Of a stretch of DNA of 64,000 nt, positions 52,195-60,753 are shown in pieces. Each line of letters begins with the position of its first letter. Within the stretch, counting starts at the first letter, position 1. The DNA is from Caulobacteraceae bacterium. GTDB lineage: Bacteria > Pseudomonadota > Alphaproteobacteria > Caulobacterales > Caulobacteraceae. Position numbers and translations under genes: made by a program. The notes under the pieces were generated by a model that saw nothing but the letters and a program-made list of their open reading frames with translations, had not been told where the DNA came from and ran no database searches. The stretch spans positions 124,001 through 188,000 of the forward strand of contig JAIXZX010000013.1 in NCBI GenBank assembly GCA_027489335.1. The letters run 5' to 3'.

Positions 52195-53169
52195 ATGCCT
52201 GCCCTCCTGCGCCGCCCCGTCTTCTGGATCATCATTGTCGTCCTCGTCGCCCTGGCCGGCGGCGGCCTCGTCCTCAAAACTCAGGCGGACGCCCGCAAGG
52301 CCGAAGCGGCCAAGGCCGCCGAAAAGGCCGCCCCCGCGAGCCCCTATGTGGCCATCGCCAACGGGAAGGCCGATGTGGAAGGCGGCCTGATCCAGGTGGC
52401 CGCCCGCAGCGCCGGCATCGTGCGGGAGGTGTTGGTCCAGGAGGGCGACAGCGTTCGCGAGGGCCAGATCCTGGCCCGCCTGGAAGATGACGAACCCCGC
52501 CTGTCGGCCGCCCGCGCCAGGGCCGAGGTCGAGCAGGCCCGCGCCCAGATCGCCCTGACGGAGGTGGAGATCTCCACCGCCAATCGCGAATTCGACCGAC
52601 TCGAAAGCCTGTCGGCGTCCAACTTCGTGGCCGGCCAGCGCCTCGACCAGGCCCGCGACGGCATCCGCCAGGCCCAGGCCCGACTCCGCGCCCAGCGGGC
52701 GGCGGTCGCCACGGCCGAGGCGCGTCTGGCCGAGGCCGGCTATAATCTGGAGCTCACCATCATCCGCGCCCCGGCCGATGGTGTCATCGTCCGCCGTTAC
52801 GCTAATCCCGGCTCGGGCGCCTCGACCCTGAACGTCTCCAACATGTTCGACCTGGAGCCCGCAGGCCAGCGGATCGTCCGCGCCGAGATCGCCGAGGGCG
52901 CCCTGCCCCATGTGAGCCTCGGCCAGACGGTGGAGATCGCTTCCGAGGCCGATCCGACCCAGACCTTCAAGGGTCAGGTCCTGCGCCGCGCCGCCGTCTT
53001 CGGCGCCCGCAAGCTGGTCTCCGATGACCCCACCCAGCGGGCCGACGAGCGGGTGGTCGAGGTGGTGGTCAGCGCTGACGGCGCCCCCTTCCTGGTCGGA
53101 CAGCGGGTGCTGGTGAAGTTCCTGCGCCCGGCCCAGACCGCCTCAGCGGGAGCCGGCCCGGCGACGTGA
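52195..53169 (+). CDS. HlyD-family periplasmic adaptor (DevB-like)
   Basis: 324 residues. A membrane anchor (about 9-28) is followed by a short barrel-sandwich domain (VAARSAGIVREVLVQEGDSV), a coiled-coil hairpin (about 105-190, rich in Ala/Glu/Arg) and a second hybrid strand region (IRAPADGVIVRRYANPGSGA). It should link the inner-membrane ABC transporter to an outer-membrane TolC-like protein, which is not in the window. Substrate unknown; DevBCA in cyanobacteria exports glycolipids, and such an export role here is only a possibility. Confidence 0.9.
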   Translation: MPALLRRPVFWIIIVVLVALAGGGLVLKTQADARKAEAAKAAEKAAPASPYVAIANGKADVEGGLIQVAARSAGIVREVLVQEGDSVREGQILARLEDDEPRLSAARARAEVEQARAQIALTEVEISTANREFDRLESLSASNFVAGQRLDQARDGIRQAQARLRAQRAAVATAEARLAEAGYNLELTIIRAPADGVIVRRYANPGSGASTLNVSNMFDLEPAGQRIVRAEIAEGALPHVSLGQTVEIASEADPTQTFKGQVLRRAAVFGARKLVSDDPTQRADERVVEVVVSADGAPFLVGQRVLVKFLRPAQTASAGAGPAT

Positions 53170-53251
53170 GAACCCTAGCAACGCCTTGACGGAGAAGGGG
53201 TCAGCCGCGCACAAGGCCGGCAATTCCTTCACCTGACTTCGGGAGACTTCC

Positions 53252-54157
53252 ATGGCGGACATCCGCTTCGACGGCAAAGTGGCCATTGTGACGGGCGCGG
53301 GCGGCGGGCTTGGCCGCCAGCATGCTCTGGAGCTGGCCCGGCGCGGCGCCAAGGTCGTGGTCAACGACCTGGGCGGTTCGGTGGACGGCTCGGGCGGCTC
53401 CTCGGCCGCGGCCGATGCGGTGGTCGATGAGATCAAGGCCGCCGGCGGCGAAGCCATCTCCAACGGCTCGTCGGTCACCGACGACGCGGGCGTGGCCCTG
53501 ATGATCAAGCAGGCCATGGACCAGTGGGGCCGGATCGACATCCTGGTCGCCAACGCCGGCATCCTGCGCGACAAGTCCTTCGCCAAGATGGAGATCGCCG
53601 ACTTCGAACTGGTGCTCAATGTCCACCTGATGGGCACCGTCAAGCCGGCCAAGGCCGTCTGGGACATCATGCGCGAGCAGAACTACGGCCGGATCGTGGT
53701 GACCACCTCGTCCTCGGGCCTCTATGGCAACTTCGGCCAGTCCAACTATGGCGCGGCCAAGCTCGGCATCATCGGCTTCATGAACACCCTGCGTCTCGAA
53801 GGCGCCAAGAACAACATCCACGTCAACGCCATCGCCCCGGTGGCCGCCACGCGGATGACCGAGAACCTGATGCCGCCCGCTGTTCTGGAGCGCCTGAAGC
53901 CCGAATATGTCACCCCGGGCGTGGTCTATCTCTGCTCGGAAGAGGCCCCCACCGGCGCCATCCTGACCGCCGGCGCGGGCGCCTTCGCCCTGTCGCGCAT
54001 CTATGAGACCGAGGGCGTGTACCTCGGCGAAGGCGGCCTGTCGGTCGAGGAAGTCCGTGACAACTGGTCCAAGATCGCCGACCCCGAAGGCCAGGCGGCC
54101 TACGCCGCCGGCGGCGAGCAGAGCCAGAAGTTCTTCCGCAAGCTGTCGGGCGGCTAA
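53252..54157 (+). CDS. Short-chain dehydrogenase (HSD17B4-like)
   Basis: 301 residues. SDR with the NAD-binding GAGGGLGRQHALELARRGAK, NDLGGSVDG, NAGILRD, and the catalytic Ser-Tyr-Lys set in VTTSSSGLYGNFGQSNYGAA and KLGIIGFMN. It resembles the N-terminal dehydrogenase domain of peroxisomal multifunctional enzyme type 2, so it probably acts on a 3-hydroxyacyl-CoA. It stands alone; a strong intrinsic terminator follows the stop. Confidence 0.9.
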   Translation: MADIRFDGKVAIVTGAGGGLGRQHALELARRGAKVVVNDLGGSVDGSGGSSAAADAVVDEIKAAGGEAISNGSSVTDDAGVALMIKQAMDQWGRIDILVANAGILRDKSFAKMEIADFELVLNVHLMGTVKPAKAVWDIMREQNYGRIVVTTSSSGLYGNFGQSNYGAAKLGIIGFMNTLRLEGAKNNIHVNAIAPVAATRMTENLMPPAVLERLKPEYVTPGVVYLCSEEAPTGAILTAGAGAFALSRIYETEGVYLGEGGLSVEEVRDNWSKIADPEGQAAYAAGGEQSQKFFRKLSGG

Positions 54158-54184
54158 ACCCCGGTTTCGCCGATGATCTGACGA

Positions 54185-54220
54185 CGGGCGGCTCCCCCTG
54201 GGGGCCGCCCGTTTTCTTTT
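54185..54220 (+). terminator. Intrinsic terminator after SDR gene
   Basis: CGGGCGGC (54185-54192) pairs with GCCGCCCG (54204-54211), with a further inner CCCC/GGGG pairing, followed by TTTTCTTTT. This is a strong rho-independent terminator, 28 bases past the SDR stop codon. Confidence 0.92.
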
Positions 54221-54247
54221 GCCCCTCAACCCCAAATGGGCCTTGCC

Positions 54248-54283
54248 TTGACGCAGGTGATCGCGCGTAACCTATGAATTACG
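54248..54283 (+). promoter_or_regulatory. Promoter and possible operator of first MFS_2 gene
   Basis: A -35-like TTGACG (54248-54253) is followed 19 bases later by TATGAA (54273-54278). Around the -10 an inverted repeat CGTAA (54266-54270) and TTACG (54279-54283) is separated by eight bases, a possible operator. The site lies about 50 bases upstream of the GTG start of the transporter. No regulator gene is adjacent. Confidence 0.4.
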
Positions 54284-54330
54284 GATAACGCCCGTCAGAG
54301 GCGTCACCATAGATCTGGGGAGACGCCCGA

Positions 54331-55773
54331 GTGGCCACAACCGACGCAGCCGCGCCTGCACAACCGTCACAGCTGAAGCTGTCGACCATCCTCGCCTTCG
54401 CCTGCACCAGCCTGCCGCTGTCGGCGCTGACCATCGCCATGTCGGTCTATCTGCCCCGGCATTTCGCCAGCGAGATCGGCATCAGCCTGCTGGCCGTGGG
54501 CTCGGCCTTCGCCCTGGTGCGGATGATCGACATCCCCCTTGATCCCCTGCTCGGCCTGGCCATGGACCGGACCCGGACGCGGTTCGGACGTTATCGCCTC
54601 TGGACGGTGATCGGCGCGCCCGTGCTGATGCTGGCCATCTTCATGCTGTTCATCTCGCCTTCCGGCGGGGTTGGCGGCCTGATCTTCTGGCTGTTGATCC
54701 TCTATATCGGCACCTCGATCCTGCACCTGTCCCACGCGGCCTGGGCCGCGACCTTGGCGCCCAGGTACAATGACCGCTCCCGGGTGTTCGCCATCATGAC
54801 CGCCGTGGGCGTTCTCGGCGCCCTGCTGGTGCTGATGATGCCCTTCATCGTCGCGGCCCTGGACATGCCGGAGTCCGAGGGCGTGCCGGCCATGGGCTGG
54901 TTCGTGCTGATCCTCACGCCCCTGGCCGTCTGGCTGGTGGTGGCGCTGACGCCGGAGAAGATCTCGCCCGACGTCCCCGGCCAGCAGAAATTCCAGCTGA
55001 AGGAATATTGGCGGCTGATCGCCCGGCCCTCCATGGGCCGGATCGTCCTGGCCGACCTGTGCCTGTCGCTCGGTCCCGGCTGGATGAGCGCGCTCTACCT
55101 GTTCTACTTCACTGACAGCCGGGGCTTCACCACCGGCCAAGCCAGCGGCCTGCTGGCGGTCTATATCGTCGCCGGTTTCGCCGGCGCGCCCCTGCTTGGC
55201 CGTCTGGCCATGCGGATCGGCAAGCACCGGGCGGTGATGGTCGCCACCACCGGCTATGCGGCCGCCCTGGTGGCCCTGCCCTTCCTGCCCAAGGCCGACC
55301 TCATGGTCGGCGCCTTCCAGATGTTCACCGCGGGCTTCCTGGCGGCGGGCTTCCAGGTGCTGACCCGGGCCATGACCGCCGATGTCGCCGACGAGGTGCG
55401 CCTGGAACAGGGCAAGGAGCGTTCCGGCCTGCTCTACGCCATCACCACCCTGACCTCGAAGATCTCCGGGGCCTTCGCGGTCTTCCTGACCTTCACCGTC
55501 CTCGACCGGGTCGGCTACAACGCCACCGATGGCGCGGCCAATTCCGCCGAGGCGGTGCGGGGCCTGGAGCAGGCCTTCCTGATCGGGCCGATTTTCTTCG
55601 TGGCGCTCGGGGGGCTCTGCTTCATCGGCTACAAGCTGGGCGAGGAACGCCACAGCGAAATCCGCCGCGAACTGGATGAGCGGGACGCCCTCTACGACAC
55701 CGCCCCGGTGCTGGAGACCCTGGCTAGCGAACCCTCGATCCCCACCCCCCTTATCGAGCCTCGCAAGGGCTGA
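54331..55773 (+). CDS. MFS_2/GPH-type sugar or glycoside symporter, copy 1
   Basis: 480 residues with about 12 membrane segments. The motif DIPLDPLLGLAMDRTRTRFG, GRYRLWTVIGAP is the signature of the glycoside-pentoside-hexuronide:cation symporter family. The substrate is not known. It starts with GTG behind GGGGAGACG. A second related gene follows on the same strand after a strong terminator; the two differ in detail but share the plan and the leader sequence ATAGAT-TGG-GAGACG. Confidence 0.88.
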   Translation: MATTDAAAPAQPSQLKLSTILAFACTSLPLSALTIAMSVYLPRHFASEIGISLLAVGSAFALVRMIDIPLDPLLGLAMDRTRTRFGRYRLWTVIGAPVLMLAIFMLFISPSGGVGGLIFWLLILYIGTSILHLSHAAWAATLAPRYNDRSRVFAIMTAVGVLGALLVLMMPFIVAALDMPESEGVPAMGWFVLILTPLAVWLVVALTPEKISPDVPGQQKFQLKEYWRLIARPSMGRIVLADLCLSLGPGWMSALYLFYFTDSRGFTTGQASGLLAVYIVAGFAGAPLLGRLAMRIGKHRAVMVATTGYAAALVALPFLPKADLMVGAFQMFTAGFLAAGFQVLTRAMTADVADEVRLEQGKERSGLLYAITTLTSKISGAFAVFLTFTVLDRVGYNATDGAANSAEAVRGLEQAFLIGPIFFVALGGLCFIGYKLGEERHSEIRRELDERDALYDTAPVLETLASEPSIPTPLIEPRKG

Positions 55774-55798
55774 ATAACGACCAAGGTTATATCTTCAC

Positions 55799-55832
55799 CG
55801 CCCGCTTGCGCGCCGCCGCAAGCGGGCGTTTT
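55799..55832 (+). terminator. Intrinsic terminator between the two MFS_2 genes
   Basis: A perfect 12-base stem: CGCCCGCTTGCG (55799-55810) and CGCAAGCGGGCG (55817-55828) with a six-base loop, followed by TTTTG. It separates the first from the second MFS_2 gene, so each has its own transcript. Confidence 0.9.
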
Positions 55833-55891
55833 GTCGTCTCCATAATCGCGCAGCCAAGCTTGCGCCAAAAACATAGATTTGGAGACGTTCC

Positions 55892-57271
55892 GTGAGTGCT
55901 TTACCCCAGGGCGCAGCTGCGCCCCGCGGGGGCGGCCTGCCCCTGACCACTGTCCTGGCCTTTTCCAGCACCGCCGTGCCGCTCGCCGTCCTGGGCCTCG
56001 CCCTCGGCGTCTTCCTTCCGAGGTATTTCGCCGGTCATATCGGCATCAGCCTGGTGGCCGTGGGCGCGGCCTTCACCATCGTGCGGCTGATCGACATCGC
56101 CTTTGACCCGATGATCGGGGCGCTGATGGACCGCACGCGCACCCCCATCGGCCGCTACCGCCCCTGGGTCATCGCCGGCGCGCCGGTGATGATGCTGGGC
56201 GCCTACAAGCTGTTCAACCCGCCGGCGGGCGCTGGCGAGGGCTATCTGATCCTCTGGCTGCTGGTGATCTATGCGGCCCTGTCCATCGTCTCGTTGGCGC
56301 ATGCGGCCTGGGCCTCATCCATCGCCACCAGCTATGACGAGCGCTCGCGGGTCTATGGCTGGATGCACGCCGTCGGCGTGGCCGGCGCGGTGGGCCTGCT
56401 GCTGTTGCCGGCCCTGACCGGCGGGCGGATCGAGCCGGGCTCAGGAAGCAGCATGCCGGCCGTGGGCTGGATCGTGATCATCGGCATTCCCCTGGCCACG
56501 GCCCTCTGCGCCCTGCTGGCCCCGGAGAAGGTGGCGCCGCGCAGCGCGGCCGAGACCTTCGACCTGCGGGAGTACTGGCAGGCCCTGAAGCGGCCGGAAA
56601 TGATCCGCCTGATCCTGGCCGACCTCGCCCTGGCGCTGGGCCCCGGCACCACGGCGGCGATCTATGTCTTCTTCTTCCACGACGCCAAGGCGTTCAACTA
56701 CGCTCAGGTTTCCATCCTGCTGGTGCCCTTCATCGGCGCGGGGCTCCTGGGGGCGCCGGTCTGGGCGAAGCTCGCCCAGCGCTTTGGCAAGCATCAGACC
56801 CTGATGGGCGCGACGGTCGCCTATGCGGTGTTTCAGACCATCCTGATGGCCATTCCCAAGGGCCTGTTCCTGCCGACCGCCATCGGCATGTTCGCCGTGG
56901 GCTTCACCGCCAGCGCCTTTGTCGTACTGGTCAGGGCCATGGTCGCCGATGTGGGCGACGCCATCCGCCTGGAGCAGGGCAAGGAGCAGACGGGCCTGCT
57001 CTACGCCATGGTCACCAGCACGCAGAAGGTGGGAGCCGCCATCTCGGTGGGGATCATCTTCCCGGTGCTGTCGCTGGTGGGCTACAACGCCGCCGACAAC
57101 GTCACCAACACGCCCACGGCCATCTTCGGCCTGGAGATGTGCTACCTGTTCGCGCCGATCATCTTCGTCCTGATCGGCGGGGCCTGCTTCATCGGCTACG
57201 GCATGAACGCCGAGAAGCATGCGGCCATCCGCGCCGCCCTGGACGCCCGCGATCAGGCCGCCACCGCCTGA
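55892..57271 (+). CDS. MFS_2/GPH-type symporter, copy 2
   Basis: 459 residues with about 12 membrane segments. The signature DIAFDPMIGALMDRTRTPIG, RYRPWVIAGAP parallels copy 1, as do AWASSIATSYDERSRVYGWM and RAMVADVGDAIRLEQGKEQT. So this is a tandem duplicate, well diverged. The start is GTG after GGAGACG. It converges with the mrp gene 18 bases away. The substrate is unknown. Confidence 0.88.
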   Translation: MSALPQGAAAPRGGGLPLTTVLAFSSTAVPLAVLGLALGVFLPRYFAGHIGISLVAVGAAFTIVRLIDIAFDPMIGALMDRTRTPIGRYRPWVIAGAPVMMLGAYKLFNPPAGAGEGYLILWLLVIYAALSIVSLAHAAWASSIATSYDERSRVYGWMHAVGVAGAVGLLLLPALTGGRIEPGSGSSMPAVGWIVIIGIPLATALCALLAPEKVAPRSAAETFDLREYWQALKRPEMIRLILADLALALGPGTTAAIYVFFFHDAKAFNYAQVSILLVPFIGAGLLGAPVWAKLAQRFGKHQTLMGATVAYAVFQTILMAIPKGLFLPTAIGMFAVGFTASAFVVLVRAMVADVGDAIRLEQGKEQTGLLYAMVTSTQKVGAAISVGIIFPVLSLVGYNAADNVTNTPTAIFGLEMCYLFAPIIFVLIGGACFIGYGMNAEKHAAIRAALDARDQAATA

Positions 57272-57289
57272 CGCCTCACCTTTGACCAT

Positions 57290-58438
57290 TCAGCCGCGGG
57301 CCAGGCCAAGCCTGGTCCGCAGCATTTCCGCGGCCTGCCGAAAGGCCTTGGCCGGGCCGCTGTCGGGCGCCGTGGCCACCAGCGGCCGGCCATCGTCGCA
57401 GCCCTGGCGCAGGGCCACATCGATGGGGATCTGAGCCAGGACCGGGGTCTCCAGACGCTCAGCCTCCGCAAGCCCGCCCCCCTGACCGAAGATCGGGATC
57501 GGGGTCCCGGTGGCCGGGTCGGCGAAATAGGCCATGTTCTCGATCAGGCCGAGGATCGGTGTGGCCGTCTTCTGGAACATGGACGCCGCGCGCCGCGCAT
57601 CGATCAGCGCGATCTCCTGCGGCGTGGTGACGATGACCACCCCATCGAGCTGCATCTTCTGGATCAGGGTCAGCTGGATGTCCCCGGTGCCTGGCGGCAT
57701 GTCCACAACCAGGACGTCCAGCGGCGCCTCCTCCGAGCCCCAGGCCACCTCATGCATCATCTGGCGCACCGCCGAGGACGCCATCGGTCCGCGCCAGATC
57801 ATCGGCGCCCCCTCATCGACCATGAAGCCGATGGACATGACCTTGATCCCCCAGGCTTCCAGCGGGATCAGCTTCTTCTCGGGGTGATATTCAGGATCGC
57901 CGTCCGCCCCGAGCATCCGCGGCGCAGATGGGCCATAGACGTCAGAGTCCAGCAGACCGACCCGCAGGCCCAGAGCCGCCAGGCTGACGGCCAGGCTGAC
58001 CGAAACCGTGGACTTGCCCACCCCGCCCTTGCCGCTGGCCACCGCGATCACCCGGCGCACATGGGGCGGCCGCACGGCGCCCTCGGGCGGCGACGGTGTG
58101 GCCTGGGGATCAGCGGCGAGCTTTACTCCCTTGCGCACCCGGGTCACCCCTTCGGCTGGCGGCGGGGGCGGGCCGTCGCCCGCGATATTGGTCAACACCA
58201 CCTGGGCGCGCTCGACTCCCGGCGCGCCGCTCAGCACGGCCTCGGCCCGGGCCCGGACCGGTTCATAGAGCTCGAGCATGCCGGCCGGCGCCTCCATCAT
58301 GAAGCCGGCTCGGCCGTTGCGCACCGACAGGCCCTGAACCAGGCCCGCGCTGACCAGTCCCTTCCCGCTGCTGGGGTCCAGCACCTCGTCGAGCAGGGCC
58401 AGGAGGGCGTCGCGGTCAGGCAGGCGTGATGTGTTCAT
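57290..58438 (-). CDS. mrp: Mrp/ApbC-type iron-sulfur cluster carrier ATPase
   Basis: 382 residues. A short N-terminal MIP18/DUF59-like domain (about 5-90, LDEVLDPSSGKGLVSAGLVQ) is followed by a P-loop domain with the deviant Walker A SGKGGVGKSTVSVSLA, DSDVYGPSAPRMLG, and VVDMPPGTGDIQL. Related proteins carry or insert Fe-S clusters. The usual CxxC of the C-terminal part was not found: I see no such pair in NMAYFADPATG, where many homologues have a cysteine pair, so cluster handling may differ. The start is the ATG (MNTSRLPD). Confidence 0.9.
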   Translation of the reverse strand: MNTSRLPDRDALLALLDEVLDPSSGKGLVSAGLVQGLSVRNGRAGFMMEAPAGMLELYEPVRARAEAVLSGAPGVERAQVVLTNIAGDGPPPPPAEGVTRVRKGVKLAADPQATPSPPEGAVRPPHVRRVIAVASGKGGVGKSTVSVSLAVSLAALGLRVGLLDSDVYGPSAPRMLGADGDPEYHPEKKLIPLEAWGIKVMSIGFMVDEGAPMIWRGPMASSAVRQMMHEVAWGSEEAPLDVLVVDMPPGTGDIQLTLIQKMQLDGVVIVTTPQEIALIDARRAASMFQKTATPILGLIENMAYFADPATGTPIPIFGQGGGLAEAERLETPVLAQIPIDVALRQGCDDGRPLVATAPDSGPAKAFRQAAEMLRTRLGLARG

Positions 58439-58597
58439 GTCGTCTTCGGCTTGCGTTGGCGGCTTGGCCGTCACATATCCGGCTGCAAGCGCCGGTTTAC
58501 AAGTCCGCCCCCGCGGACCCAAATCGCGGCCGCGCCGAGATACGCCGATCCACGACGTCCCCGACGACGCGACCCAGAAAGACGACGCACAAAACGA

Positions 58598-59803
58598 ATG
58601 CCCTGGAATGACAACGTAAACCCCGGCCCCTGGGGAACACCGCCACAACAAGGCGGCGGTTCAGGCGGACCGGGTGGCCCCGGCGGCCCCAAGCGCCCGG
58701 GTCTTGGCGGCGGCGGTCCTCGCGGCCCCGGCGGTCCGGGCGGCCCCCGCGGCCCTCAGCCCGACCTCAACCAGCTGCTGGAGCGCCTGATGGCGCGCCT
58801 GCGCAAGTTCTTCAGCGGTCCTGGCGGCGACCAGATCCGTCCTGGCGCCATCGCCGCCGTGGCCGGCGTCGCCTTCGCGCTGTGGGCCATGTCGGGCCTC
58901 TACCTGGTGCAGCCCAACGAACAGGCGGTCGTGACCACTTTCGGCGCCTATTCCCGGTCGGCGGGACCTGGCCTGAACTACGCCCTGCCCGCCCCTATCG
59001 AGCGGGTGGAGAAGGTGCCGGTCACCTCCCTGAACCGCATCGACATCGGCGGCACCTCTGAGGCCGCCAACCCCGAAGAAAGCCTGATGCTGACCGGTGA
59101 TGAGAACATCATCGACCTGAAGTTCAGCGTCACCTGGCGCGTGGCCGACGCCTCGCGCTTCATCTTCACCATCCGCGATCCCGAGGACTCCGTGAAGGCC
59201 GTGGCCGAGAGCGCCATGCGCGAGGTCGTCGGTCGTTCGCAGCTGGACTACATCCTGACCCGCGGCCGTGGCCCGGTGCAGGCCCAGGCCGCAGAACTGA
59301 TGCAACAGACCCTGGACTCCTGGGGCGCCGGCGTCAGCGTGGTCGAGGTCCAGATCCGCAACGCCGACCCGCCGGCCGAGGTCATCGCGGCCTTCCGCGA
59401 CGTGTTCAACGCCAGCCAGGACGCGGAGTCCGCCCGCAACGAGTCCGAAGCCTACTTCAACCGCGTGGTCAATGAAGCCAAGGGTGACGCCGCGCGCATC
59501 ACTCAGGCCGGCGAGGCCTATCGCGAGCAGGCCGTTCGGGAGGCTACCGGTGAGGCGTCTCGCTTCGACCAGATCTATGCCGAGTATCGCTCGGCTCCGG
59601 CGGTGACCCGCGAGCGCCTCTATATCGAGACCATGCAGCGCGTGCTGCAGAACTCGAACAAGGTGATCGTCGACTCCAACGGCGCCAGCGCCCCGATCAT
59701 CCTGCCGCCGGACGTCTTCCGGCCGCGCACCGGCGCTCCGGCCGTCACCGCCACGCCGGCGGAAACCGGCTCTGCCGCCCCCGGCGCGAGGAGCAGCCAA
59801 TGA
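58598..59803 (+). CDS. hflK: FtsH protease modulator HflK
   Basis: About 401 residues. The N-terminus MPWNDNVNPGPWGTPPQ followed by a Gly/Pro-rich stretch is typical of HflK. A membrane helix (about 85-105) precedes the SPFH domain (VQPNEQAVVTTFGAYSRSAG, PGLNYALPAPIERVEKVPV, LTGDENIIDLKFSVTWRV) and a long coiled coil. HflK and HflC form a large complex that encloses the membrane protease FtsH. It overlaps the hflC start by four bases (ATGA). Confidence 0.96.
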   Translation: MPWNDNVNPGPWGTPPQQGGGSGGPGGPGGPKRPGLGGGGPRGPGGPGGPRGPQPDLNQLLERLMARLRKFFSGPGGDQIRPGAIAAVAGVAFALWAMSGLYLVQPNEQAVVTTFGAYSRSAGPGLNYALPAPIERVEKVPVTSLNRIDIGGTSEAANPEESLMLTGDENIIDLKFSVTWRVADASRFIFTIRDPEDSVKAVAESAMREVVGRSQLDYILTRGRGPVQAQAAELMQQTLDSWGAGVSVVEVQIRNADPPAEVIAAFRDVFNASQDAESARNESEAYFNRVVNEAKGDAARITQAGEAYREQAVREATGEASRFDQIYAEYRSAPAVTRERLYIETMQRVLQNSNKVIVDSNGASAPIILPPDVFRPRTGAPAVTATPAETGSAAPGARSSQ

Positions 59804-60696
59804 TGGACCGTCGCTACATCCCCTACGCCATCGCCGCGGTGGTGGCCCTGATCGTCCTGGCCAACACCTTCTTCGTCGTCGACCAGCGCGAACAGGCCAT
59901 CGTTGTGCGCCTGGGCGATCCCGTCCGCGTGGTGAACGCCGGCGCAGAAGCCAGTGCCGGCCTGAAGGTCAAGGTTCCCTTCATGGAGCAGGTGCTGCGC
60001 TTCGATAAGCGCAACATCGCGCTCGAGACCGAAGAGGAGGAGGTCATCGCCGCCGACCAGGAGCGCCTGGTGGTGGACGCCTTCATCCGCTACCGGATCA
60101 GCGAGCCGCTGCAGTACTACCGCACCCTGCGCGATGACCGGACCGCCAGCGACCGTATCCAGCGGCTGGTGAACTCGTCCCTTCGTCAGGTCCTGGGTTC
60201 GGCCACTTCCAGCGACATCATCTCCGGAGCCAGGTCGGGCGTCATGGCCAACACCCTGGCCGATGTCCGCGCCCGGGCGGCGTCCTCGCGGCTGGGCATC
60301 GAGGTGATCGACGTCCGCATCCGTCGCGCCGACCTGCCCCAGGAAAACATGGCGGCCACCTATCGCCGGATGGAGACGGCCCGCCAGCAGCAGGCCGCTC
60401 AGATCCGCGCCGTCGGTGAGCAGCAGAAGCGCGAACGGATCGCCGAGGCCGACAAGGAAGTGACCATCACCCTGGCCACCGCCCAGGAAACCGCCGACCG
60501 CACCCGAGGCGAAGGCGATGCGCAGCGCACGCGCATCTACGCCCAGAGCTTCGGCCGCGACGCGGGCTTCGCCTCCTTCTACCGCTCGATGCAGGCCTAT
60601 GAGGCCTCCATCGGCCAGGGGGATGCGACCATGGTGCTTTCGCCCGACAGCGCCTTCTTCCGCTACTTCGAGCGGGGTCCGGGCGGGGCGCGTTAA
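59800..60696 (+). CDS. hflC: FtsH protease modulator HflC
   Basis: 298 residues. N-terminal membrane helix (about 5-25, IAAVVALIVLANTFFVVDQR), SPFH domain (REQAIVVRLGDPVRVVNAGA, DAFIRYRISEPLQYYRTLRD) and C-terminal coiled coil (RMETARQQQAAQIRAVGEQQ). It partners HflK at the membrane. A good rho-independent terminator follows. Confidence 0.96.
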   Translation: MMDRRYIPYAIAAVVALIVLANTFFVVDQREQAIVVRLGDPVRVVNAGAEASAGLKVKVPFMEQVLRFDKRNIALETEEEEVIAADQERLVVDAFIRYRISEPLQYYRTLRDDRTASDRIQRLVNSSLRQVLGSATSSDIISGARSGVMANTLADVRARAASSRLGIEVIDVRIRRADLPQENMAATYRRMETARQQQAAQIRAVGEQQKRERIAEADKEVTITLATAQETADRTRGEGDAQRTRIYAQSFGRDAGFASFYRSMQAYEASIGQGDATMVLSPDSAFFRYFERGPGGAR

Positions 60697-60720
60697 GCGC
60701 CCGTCCCTGTCGAACCGATC

Positions 60721-60753
60721 AGCCCTCGATCCCTAACCGGATCGGGGGCTTTT
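60721..60753 (+). terminator. Intrinsic terminator after hflC
   Basis: AGCCCTCGATCC (60721-60732) pairs with GGATCGGGGGCT (60739-60750) over 12 base pairs with one G-T pair, loop CTAACC, followed by TTT. It ends the hflK-hflC transcript immediately before the convergent HAD gene. Confidence 0.88.

Noticed and set aside
51034-52911. 625-codon antisense frame across the exporter genes
   Set aside because: It spans parts of three well supported genes on the other strand and shows shadow-type composition only.
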